Assembly: GCA_004151065.3 (NCBI GenBank)
Contig: NWUY0300006763.1
Span: forward strand, 21,809-32,608
Direction of reading: 5' to 3'
DNA: 10,800 bases
DNA from: Larix sibirica
Lineage: Eukaryota; Streptophyta; Pinopsida; Pinales; Pinaceae
In this document: one piece after another, positions 1 through 7,086 of the stretch
Layout: each line of letters starts with the position of its first letter
Position numbering within the stretch: position 1 is the first letter of the stretch
Notes under the pieces: model-generated
The model's database searches: none
What the model was told of the DNA's origin: nothing
What the model saw: the letters and a program-made list of their open reading frames with translations, nothing else
Program-made: the position numbers and the translations under genes

Positions 1-432
1 AACTTGACTCTCCATTGGGAATTTTACATGACCTTGTGAGGAAGGTTGATCTTGATTTCTTGATTCCATCGACAATCATTTTGGATTTCAATTTGTTTAC
101 TTTTCTAAATCATGGAAATTTGGACTATGCATAGTATTGGTCTGCTCTTGAAGAATACTTCTTATTGTACCTCGCATCTTTGATTTATTTGAAGTGTAAA
201 TTGATGACTACCATTGAAGTTCATCTTGAACTTTAAAAACATTTTTTGAAGATCTATTTTATCCTTGGAATATGTGTTGAGCTAGCTACAGTGTTGGTAT
301 TGAGGTCCAAGATGTGATTTTCATTCTATGATTATAGGAAATTGTTTTANAAACAGTTAAACTAGTCAAAGGTCGAAATTGGGGAAAAAGTAGAAAAATT
401 GGCATTTTAATAGAATTTTGAAAAAGGGTCAT
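1..432. other. AT-rich stretch with no recognisable gene
   Basis: All frames are broken by frequent stops and no conserved motif was recognised. By position it could be the decayed pol region (RNase H side) upstream of the integrase remnant that begins near 433, but no residue pattern supports this. A single undetermined base (N) lies at 350 inside an AT-rich run. No LTR boundary, primer-binding site or tRNA-like fold was seen. Confidence 0.6.
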
Positions 433-1373
433 TACATGCCATGTCCTCCAAAGTGAAAAAAATCAGCATTTCCACTCCAACCAGTTACTGTTGATTTCCA
501 TTTCAGCAGTGGGGGTTGGACATTGTTGGCCCTATCAATCCTCCCTCCTCACTTCAACATAAGTACATTCTTACTACCATGGATTACTTTAATATATGGG
601 TAAAAACATTTCCACTTCATTTAGTTAACACAAACTAGGTGACTTCTTTCGTGCAAACTCACATTATTACCAGGTTTGGTGTACTTGAGTGTCTAGTTTT
701 TTATAATGCTTCATATTCCTCTTTTGTTGATCTCATTGAATTTGATTTAGAGAGAAGCATTAAAATTAAATATTCAGCTAACTACTACCCTTAACAAAAT
801 GGTTTAGTTGAATCCTCCAACAAAAACTTGAATAAAATTATAAAAAGGTCTATGGCAAGAAATCACAAAAACTAGCATGATGCACTTTCAAATGCATTAT
901 GGGAAGATTGGGTAATCCCTAAAGTTGTGATAGGAAACTCAGCCTTCTTTTAAGTGTATGGAAGGGAAGTAATTATTCCTTCCAATATATTCCTACCCTC
1001 TTTACAAATGTGCCAATCTGTACAGGAAGAGGGATATTGTTCTGCTATGGAGCATAATATCCACACCTTATTAAAACTTGAAGAAGAAAGGGAAAAATCT
1101 AGACGTAAACTCTACCAACATCAACAATTTGTCAAACAATGGTTTAAAAAGAAGTCTTCTTCTTATAGAAATTTCCAAATAAGGGATCTTGTGCTCAAAT
1201 GGAACAAAGCCCATGAAGATAAGTGGGAACATACAAAATTCCAACATTTGTGGCTTGGGCCATTTATTATTGTTGAACAACTTGGTCCAAGCACTTTTTA
1301 TTTGCAAACATTGGAAGGGCACTCTGAAACTTACCTAATGAATGCACAAATCCTGAAGAAATACTTCTCCTAG
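433..1373 (+). pseudogene. Ty3/gypsy integrase remnant, copy A
   Basis: This is the integrase end of an LTR-retrotransposon pol gene, which would insert element cDNA into nuclear DNA. One reading frame (504-1373) shows the core start WGLDIVGPI with the first catalytic Asp (codon 519-521), then TTMDYF. A segment FGVLECLVFYNAS follows, where the family has a second Asp before Asn (SDNG type) but Tyr is read. The final Glu is kept in QNGLVESSNK. The C-terminal part (954-1373) is open and has the GPF motif (LWLGPFIIVEQLG) and an ending like LKxYF. No chromodomain follows, so it is not a typical chromovirus. Breaks: in-frame stops at 636-638, 792-794, 873-875 and 951-953, and an apparent one-base frameshift near 496-500, upstream of which Cys/His-poor remnants of the HHCC finger may begin near 433. 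The element is dead. The lineage within Ty3/gypsy is not certain. Confidence 0.9.
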
Positions 1374-1500
1374 TTTGCTTGGGAATGTATATAGTTTTCT
1401 TGATTTTTTTTAAAGTTTTTGTTTCTTTCTCAGTTTAGTGTGAATTCTACAATTTTTAGCTTGTTTTAAGTTTGATTTTATCGAATAGACCCAATATCAG

Positions 1501-1508
1501 AAACCCTA
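1501..1508 (+). promoter_or_regulatory. telo-box-like AAACCCTA at LINE-A leader
   Basis: AAACCCTA matches the plant telo-box, a motif known in many plant gene leaders. It lies 12 bases before the first candidate ORF1 ATG (1520-1522). A role as part of an internal LINE promoter is inference; an eight-base match also occurs by chance. The same motif is at 7068-7075 in copy B and, separately, at 6226-6233. Confidence 0.25.
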
Positions 1509-1519
1509 GCGGCCGAGAT

Positions 1520-3022
1520 ATGGCAAAGGAAGAAGCAGGAGGGTCGGCAGAAGCAGACCAAATCGAGAGCTGAGGGGGATATTAGGGGTGGCGACAGGTT
1601 TTTTCCGGCATGACGTCGTTAGGAGGGGATGGATCCCCCTCCCACTCCCAACACAGGCAGGAAGGATCACGGGATCCAGCAAAGAACCAATCGAAAATTT
1701 AAACAAAGGGAGAAAGGAAAAATGATTTCGAGCGAAAAAAGACTCAAGGGGGTTGTTTACCCATATCTGCAGAAAACCCATCTTTGCATATCACTTCAGA
1801 GAGTTTGAGGGAATGAGTGGAACAATGGAAGAAGAAAGACCTTATTGGAAAATTCAATTGTATTTGTCCAAAGGAGAAGGAATTTCTCAGATGAATCAAG
1901 GTGACATGGAACCCTAAAGTACATTACGATCTACATCTGGGGGCTAAAGGTTTTTTCACCACCATCTTTTTCAACCAGGAAGATAGATATCAAATTATGT
2001 TGAGTGGACCATATTTTTTCTATTGAACCGATTTATTTCTTCATCCGTGGAAAGAGAGATTCGACCCTAATACTGAGTATTTGAGTATATCCCCAGTCCG
2101 GATCAGACTTTATTCTCTTCCTTGTGAATATTGGGAACTCGAAATTATGGAGGCCATTTGGAATACCCTAGGAAATTTTGTGAAGGTCTCGGACCAAACA
2201 AATTAAACAACAAAGGTACACAACCTACGCCATGATATGTGTCTATATGAACCTATCGCAAGAACTACCGAAAGCAATCAATCTAACCTGAGAAGATGAA
2301 GACTGGGTATATCCCATCAACTATGAACAATTACCTTTAAGATGCAGACAATTCCATGAGTATGGACACCTGGGTAGGGATTGCCCAAATATCCACTCTA
2401 AAACAAGCCCAAGGCAGGAGAATAAAGAAAAAGAGAAGGATAGTGAAGGGTTCACACAAGTTAAGAATTGAAAGAAATAGGGAAGAAGAAATAATAATCA
2501 ACACCGGCCAAAGCAAAATACTAAGAAGAAAAAATAGACAGGGAAGATGTTTGGAACTCTGGTTCAGATGGAGAACGATGGGGAAGAAAGTAATAAGGAT
2601 AAATATTGTTCTCTCATTATGGAAGGGTGAAAAGCTCCAACCAGTCCCGAGAAAATGCATATAGAAGGGTTGTGTGAAGTTATGGAAGAGGATATAATGT
2701 AGGAAGCAGAGGACATGGATCTAGGGGAGTTATATCTAGACGAAATCGAGAAGGAATGCATTAAGTAAGGAAAGGGTACGTTTCGAGGAGGCAGTTAGAA
2801 CTACTACAACAAGCTATCCTTGAAACAAAGGCTTCCCCTAAACTAGTAATAGATAGAGATCTGATGAAGGGGAGAAAACAGAAACAACCGGAGGAAGGGG
2901 AGAAACGAGGGAGAAAAACGAATCAACAGAGAATAACAGAGGTTAGAACCAAACTGGTTGAATCAGTCCAATACCCAACGATCAAAGCGACCTTCTCAGA
3001 AGTTAATAGAATCTCTCAATGA
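1520..3022 (+). pseudogene. LINE-A ORF1 (gag-like, DUF4283 and CCHC knuckle), broken
   Basis: In living LINEs this protein binds the element RNA and forms the particle with ORF2 protein. The first candidate ATG is at 1520, but it runs only 17 codons to a stop at 1571-1573, so the true start is uncertain. DUF4283 is readable in the same frame from about 1799 to 2203: GFFTTIFF, a tract like HPWKERFDP, then SPVRIRLYSLPCEYW. Stops interrupt at 1814-1816, 1892-1894, 2024-2026 and 2204-2206. The frame then shifts, and 2226-2468 gives ICVYMNLSQELPKAINLT (stop at 2289-2291), INYEQLPLRC and the zinc knuckle at 2343-2384. The knuckle reads CRQFHEYGHLGRDC, so the second Cys of the CCHC is Phe. A lysine-rich tail with stops follows (2469-2471 and later), then LGELYLDEIEKEC. 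A final frame, open from 2765, ends at TGA 3020-3022. It is not functional. Confidence 0.85.
3019..3022 (+). promoter_or_regulatory. ATGA stop-start overlap of ORF1 and ORF2 (copy A)
   Basis: The ORF1 C-terminal frame (open 2765-3019) ends in TGA at 3020-3022, and the ORF2 frame begins with ATG at 3019-3021 followed by MKIITYNIQG, the usual start of a plant LINE endonuclease. A four-base ATGA overlap suggests that ORF2 was made by termination and re-initiation, as reported for the insect LINE SART1. The overlap is seen in the sequence; the coupling is inference, because both frames are now broken elsewhere. Confidence 0.6.
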
Positions 3023-5026
3023 AGATAATAACCTATAATATCCAAGGGGTTAATAACCCAAGGAAAATAAAGACTCTTAAAAACAAGCTAAGAAAGTAAA
3101 AACCAACAATGATATTCCTACAAGAAACAAAATGTAGCTCTGAAAGTATGTAGGATATAGGAAGGAAATTATGGAGAGGTAGCAAGGTGATTGAAATTGA
3201 TGCAAGGGGTGCTGCTGGCGAATTGAATATTATATGGAAACCAAAGGAACTCCACTTGAGCAATTCCCATGCAACAAGGTTCTCAATATGTGTAGACTTT
3301 CAAATCTGCAACTTTGAGGTTAAAGGGGTCCTCACCAATGTATATAGGCCAAGCATAATGGCTCATAAACCGACTTTCCTGTCTCTCTTGGAGAAGGAAG
3401 CAAGAGAGATTGATAACCAGTTATGGATTTTGGGTGGAGATTTCAACATGATCACTTCTCTAGAGGAAAAGAAGGGAGGAAGATGAATACTGGAAGTACC
3501 TAATTTTGCTTTCAAAGAATTCATAAATGAAACTGGACTAGTAGACATAGAAACAAGAAATGGGTGGTTTACTTGGAACAATCGTAGAGGAGGAGAATAC
3601 CATGTAGCATCCCTATTAGAAAAAATTATTCTCTCTAAGGCAATGATTAGCGGGGAAAGGGAAGTGATAGCCATGGTCCTTCCCTATGCAGGCTCGGATC
3701 ATTGGCCAATAAGCCTAATTTGGGATGATGGTGGGCCCACAATCAGGCGACCTTTCCGGTTTGAACAATTTTGGCTGGAACCTAAGGAATTCAAAGATTT
3801 AGTAGAACAGTGGTGGGAGGAGATGGAAACCCCAAGGGGAACATTGATGTACCAATTTCAGCAAAAAATAAAGACGCTAAAAGCCAAAATCTGTACATGG
3901 AATAAGGAGGAGTTCGGGAACATATTTCAAGATAAGAATTTTCTCAGTGCTCAATTGGAAGAAATACAAGGGGAAGGGATGAACTCAGGGTACACTGAAG
4001 CTCTGAAACAAAGAGCATGAGATACCCTGGATCAACTAAATGTTAGAGAACGACGGGAGGAGATCTACTGGAAACAAAAACCCGGAACCAATGGCTGCAA
4101 GAGGGGGAGAGAAACACAAAAAAATTTCACCATTTGGTGATCCAATATTGACAAAAGGAAAAACTTATGAGGCTAAAAAAAGTTGATGGACATTATGTGG
4201 AAACAAGAGAGGAAATGGAGACAGAAGTGGTAAAATAATTCGAGACAATTCTAAAGGAGGATAGACGAGACAGAGCTGAGCACATAAGAAAAATTACGAG
4301 ACATATCCCCAAGCATGGTTTAGCAAACCAAAATGAAATCTTGATGAAACCAGTTGAACTCCACGAAGTGGAGGAAGATGTAAATAATATGGCTGATGGA
4401 AAATCCACGGGTCCGGATGGTTTTACAACCAATTTTTTCCACCACTTTTGGGACCTAATCAAGGTGGAAGTGTGGAAAATTGTGGAAGATTCCCATCTGG
4501 ATAGAGACGTTCTAAGAGCTTTCAATTCCACTTTCCTCACCCTCATCCCTAAAGAGGACGGGGCTGACTCACTAGGTAAATTCAGACCCATAGCCCTGTG
4601 TAATGTGATTTATAATATTATTACCAAAGTCTTAGAAAACAGGTTGAAACCCCTCCTTCCAAATCTAGTTGCCCCCGAATAATCAGGATTTGTTAAAGGA
4701 CGACAAATCTTAGACGGAGTAATCTTGGTCCATGAGGTTATCCATTCCTTGAAAGTAACGAAAAATCTAGGCATGATGCGGAAACTGGATATCTCTAAAT
4801 CTTATGATAAAATAAGTTGTCAATTCATGAAAGAAATGCTTGATGCATATGGGTTCCACTCAGATTGGGTAAATTGGATAATGAACCTAACATCGATGAC
4901 TTTCTTTTCCATCCTCCTAAATGGATCTCCCACAAGAAATTTTCGGCCATCGAGAGGTATCAAACAAGGTGATCCTCTATCCCCCTTTCTGTTCATCTTA
5001 ATGGCTGAAGGATTGAGTAGGGTGAT
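3019..5026 (+). pseudogene. LINE-A ORF2 (endonuclease and reverse transcriptase), broken and cut at 5026
   Basis: ORF2 nicks the target DNA and reverse-transcribes the element RNA at the nick. Endonuclease motifs, in order: YNIQGVN (Asn codon 3037), LQETK (Glu 3124-3126), GGDFN (Asp 3439-3441) and SDHWPI (Asp 3697, His 3700). The usual RLDR-like motif reads LLEK. Stops in this frame are at 3097-3099, 3151-3153, 3484-3486 and 4018-4020. A one-base loss near 4081-4091 moves the reading to another frame, which continues with WLQEGERNT and stops at 4149-4151, 4236-4238 and 4680-4682. Reverse transcriptase motifs: GKSTGPDGF (near 4398), [34 protein letters not shown] with the first catalytic Asp at 4788-4790, and [13 protein letters not shown]. 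The sequence ends before the FADD box. The gene is dead. Confidence 0.92.
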
Positions 5027-5027
5027 N
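5027..5027. other. Single N at the repeat and element junction
   Basis: The one undetermined base sits exactly where the match to copy B stops (copy B has C at 10594) and where sequence changes from LINE-A plus strand to LINE-C minus strand. Both reading frames are cut here. It may mark a contig join or a gap of unknown size rather than one ambiguous base. Confidence 0.75.
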
Positions 5028-6006
5028 TGCCAATGCTCCTAAAATGATCCTCAGCCCAATAATGCAAGGGTAGCCCTGGAAGCCTAACCCAAAGAGGTAT
5101 AGTATCCATTCTCTCACGGCTCGCATCAAACATCGGGTTCCATGGCTTGAGAAGTAGTGGAGACTTGAAGATCGACCAGTTCAAGCTGAGCGCCCAAACA
5201 GCATGTTCTTCAGAGTTGAAGTGGAAAGCAAACCATCCTCCAGAGAGGCCCACTATCCGCGGTACATACCCACAATGTCCCAGCCAAACACTGGAAGCCC
5301 ACTGTATCATCGATTTGAGACTCACCGCCCTGCCATAAACCCTGCCCACCAGCACAGATTTAACCATATCAACTATCTGTTGGAATCCGATGTCCTCCCC
5401 CAGGGCGTAGTTTGGTGCTTTGCCCGAGTTCTTGATCCACCTCCTTCGCGTCTTCGCCCGGGAACCAGCCCCACAACCCATAGCCTTCCTTACCAAGTCG
5501 CCAGTCGGGCTAGAAAAGCCCCGTTGTTCTGCCCAGTCCAAATCCATAGCGCAGTCACCTCCCTGCGAGGCCCCGCTGCCATGAAACCCCTGTAAAGCTT
5601 CCCGAACGGTCGACACCCCACTTAACTCCCGTACCGGAGATTCATGTGAGGTGTCCGAGGAGAGCAAGAAATCAGGGAGATCTCCTAATCTCGCACTTAC
5701 AGGTTTCGGAGAAGGTGAATGCGGGACCGTAACACCCCAGATTGAATCAACCCTACCCACCGATGCAAAACCTTCATCATTCATGTCCCATAGTGGAGAA
5801 GCCAACAGGGAAGGCGCCGAAGAATAAACCAGAGAGGCCCGCTCAACAGGAGGAAACATCCCTTCGTTCAGATGGAAGTCCACTACACTGCCTCCGCCAA
5901 AACCACCGTCGTCTCTCAAAAACCGAGAATCGCCAGGTGGCGAGCTCCAAATGTCACTATGCCACAGCATGTCGCTGCCATAATCCACTTCATCCAACTG
6001 CTCCAT
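5028..6006 (-). CDS. LINE-C ORF1 (DUF4283 gag-like protein), 5' part, intact as far as seen
   Basis: 326 codons are readable from ATG at 6004-6006 to the N. An in-frame TAA upstream (6046-6048) and a good plant start context (G at -3, G at +4) support this ATG. Residues 1-180 are acidic and rich in Ser, Gly and Pro, with no domain I recognise. Residues 182-189 (SRAKTRRR) are a basic patch that could bind RNA or direct nuclear import. DUF4283 begins near residue 216: GHCGYVPRIVGLSGGWFAF, then LLLKPWNPMFD and PLWVRLPGLPLHYW, ending at DHFRSIG. The rest of DUF4283 and the expected CCHC knuckle lie beyond the break. In family terms this is the ORF1 RNA-binding protein of a plant LINE. The absence of stops suggests it is much younger than LINE-A/B. 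Codons read beyond the N into 4993-5026 are antisense LINE-A and not part of the protein. Confidence 0.85.
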
Positions 6007-6130
6007 AACCGTGAAGTTCGAGAAGCTACCGCAGGGGAAAGAGGGTTAGAAAAAAACAGTAAAAAATACTTACCACCGAATCTCCAGCTAAACTTAACTA
6101 AGAAGCCAAAGCATTACTACCTAGGGATTC
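5028..6130 (-). mobile_element. LINE-C, 5' part of a second LINE family, opposite strand
   Basis: Read on the minus strand, this is a leader of about 120 bases (6130 down to 6007) followed by an intact ORF1 start. It is clearly richer in G and C than the flanking LINE-A/B and carries no stops. The ORF1 sequence is only distantly like LINE-A ORF1 (both have DUF4283), so it is another family. Everything 3' of the middle of DUF4283 is missing: the element stops at the N at 5027. The outer edge near 6130 is a guess; no target-site duplication was found. Confidence 0.75.
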
Positions 6131-6299
6131 GTGCCAACGTCAGATGTCGCTGACGGCCTGATGCCGTCTGCAGTGGGCATGGTTGGCGCCGCAGTCACTG
6201 CTCAGACCCTCGCCGCCATCCCATCAAACCCTACGCACCCCACCTTCACAACCCTGCCCATTCATGTTCCATCTACAAACATAGTAGAGGACCCACCAT
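6131..6299. other. Unique GC-rich segment left of repeat copy B, unidentified
   Basis: This belongs neither to the repeat nor clearly to LINE-C. It carries nested short inverted repeats (6133-6187), a telo-box-like AAACCCTA (6226-6233) and C-rich, Pro/Thr-coding sequence on the plus strand. A plus-strand frame opened by GTG at 6131 runs through it and across the 6299/6300 boundary to the stop at 6359-6361. Its first part is Ala/Pro/Thr-rich and of unknown origin, and its end is gypsy integrase. It may be the far 5' leader of LINE-C or a fragment of a third sequence; I cannot tell which. Confidence 0.5.
6133..6187. repeat. Nested short inverted repeats
   Basis: Three perfect 6-base inverted pairs lie in 55 bases: CGTCAG (6138-6143) with CTGACG (6150-6155), loop 6; GACGGC (6152-6157) with GCCGTC (6163-6168), loop 5; and an outer pair GCCAAC (6133-6138) with GTTGGC (6182-6187). 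The first two share bases 6152-6155, so only one can form at a time. They could be a leader fold or a transposon end. Stems of six bases are also common by chance in GC-rich DNA. Confidence 0.4.
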
Positions 6300-6940
6300 T
6301 CATTGAATTTGATTTAGAGAGAAGCATTAAAATTAAATATTCAACTAACTACTACCCCTAACAAAATGGTTTAGTTGAATCCTCCAACAAAAACTTGAAT
6401 AAAATTATAAAAAGGTCTATGGCAAGAAATCACAAAAACTAGCATGATGCACTTTCAAATGCATTATGGGAAGATTGGGTAATCCCTAAAGTTGTGATAG
6501 GAAACTCAGCCTTCTTTTAAGTGTATGGAAGGGAAGTAATTATTCCTTCCAATATATTCCTACCCTCTTTACAAATGTGCCAATCTGTACAGGAAGAGGG
6601 ATATTGTTCTGCTATGGAGCATAATATCCACACCTTATTAAAACTTGAAGAAGAAAGGGAAAAATCTAGACGTAAACTCTACCAACATCAACAATTTGTC
6701 AAACAATGGTTTAAAAAGAAGTCTTCTTCTTATAGAAATTTCCAAATAAGGGATCTTGTGCTCAAATGGAACAAAGCCCATGAAGATAAGTGGGAACATA
6801 CAAAATTCCAACATTTGTGGCTTGGGCCATTTATTATTGTTGAACAACTTGGTCCAAGCACTTTTTATTTGCAAACATTGGAAGGGCACTCTGAAACTTA
6901 CCTAATGAATGCACAAATCCTGAAGAAATACTTCTCCTAG
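6300..6940 (+). pseudogene. Ty3/gypsy integrase remnant, copy B, 5' truncated
   Basis: This contains only the second half of the integrase core and the C-terminal domain. It begins just before YYP and QNGLVESSNK (catalytic Glu kept) and includes the GPF motif and the LKxYF-like end. Stops at 6359-6361, 6440-6442 and 6518-6520 are the same as in copy A; the open tail is 6521-6940. At 6344 this copy encodes Thr (ACT) where copy A has Ala (GCT). Thr fits the family pattern (STxYHPQ), so copy A probably carries the derived base. The first two catalytic Asp positions are absent because the copy starts at 6300. Confidence 0.9.
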
Positions 6941-7086
6941 TTTGCTTGGGAATGTATATAGTTTTCTTGATTTTTTTTAAAGTTTTTGTTTCTTTCTCAG
7001 TTTAGTGTGAATTCTACAATTTTTAGCTTGTTTTAAGTTTGATTTTATCGAATAGACCCAATATCAGAAACCCTAGCGGCCGAGAT

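Larger units (their letters stand above)
733..5026 (+). repeat. Direct repeat copy A (4294 bases)
   Basis: Positions 733-5026 recur at 6300-10593 with a constant offset of 5567, so there is no net indel. Three differences were found by eye: G777 versus A6344, T791 versus C6358, and A1561 versus G7128. The left edge falls inside the gypsy integrase core, where 732 and 6299 already differ. The right edge is the base just before the N at 5027. The repeat therefore spans unrelated elements (gypsy end plus LINE) and is a segmental duplication or an assembly duplicate, not a transposon unit. Confidence 0.97.
1501..5026 (+). mobile_element. LINE-A, L1-type non-LTR retrotransposon, 3' end missing
   Basis: The order is 5' leader, ORF1 (DUF4283 plus zinc knuckle), then ORF2 (AP-type endonuclease, reverse transcriptase), as in plant L1-clade elements. 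Both frames are broken by stops and small frameshifts. The left edge near 1501 is approximate: it is placed where AT-rich sequence after the gypsy remnant changes to a leader beginning AAACCCTAGC. The right edge is abrupt, in the middle of the reverse transcriptase at the N at 5027. There is no 3' UTR, poly-A tail or target-site duplication. The element sits about 130 bases downstream of the gypsy integrase stop, so it probably inserted into or beside the gypsy element. Those 130 bases are T-rich and show no LTR start. Confidence 0.88.

Noticed and set aside
1-432. Possible RNase H or chromodomain remnant of the gypsy element
   Set aside because: No conserved residue pattern could be read in any frame.
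1506-1781. Minus-strand 91-residue frame over the LINE leader (also at 7073-7348), with Phe/Ser differing between copies
   Set aside because: No motif or start context. The one difference between copies falls in a leader and does not show selection.
2356-2664. 102-residue lysine/arginine-rich plus-strand frame (also at 7923-8231)
   Set aside because: It is out of frame with the zinc knuckle it overlaps and shows no motif; a shadow of LINE ORF1.
3033-3674. Minus-strand hydrophobic-looking frames opposite the endonuclease
   Set aside because: Their hydrophobic look comes from the antisense of Lys/Glu-rich coding sequence; no support as genes.
4193-4591. 132-residue minus-strand frame (also at 9760-10158)
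   Set aside because: Antisense of the reverse transcriptase start, where the plus strand has clear motifs.
4993-5026. C-terminal end of the minus-strand LINE-C frame beyond the N
   Set aside because: These codons are the antisense of the LINE-A reverse transcriptase and are reached only by reading through an unknown base.
4341-6006. LINE-A and LINE-C as one element inverted by twin priming
   Set aside because: Twin priming inverts the 5' part of the same element. The two parts here have clearly different ORF1 sequences and base composition, and both lack their 3' ends.
5147-6008. Several plus-strand frames of 63 to 130 residues in the unique segment
   Set aside because: All lie antisense to the LINE-C ORF1, which has a recognised domain; none shows motifs of its own.
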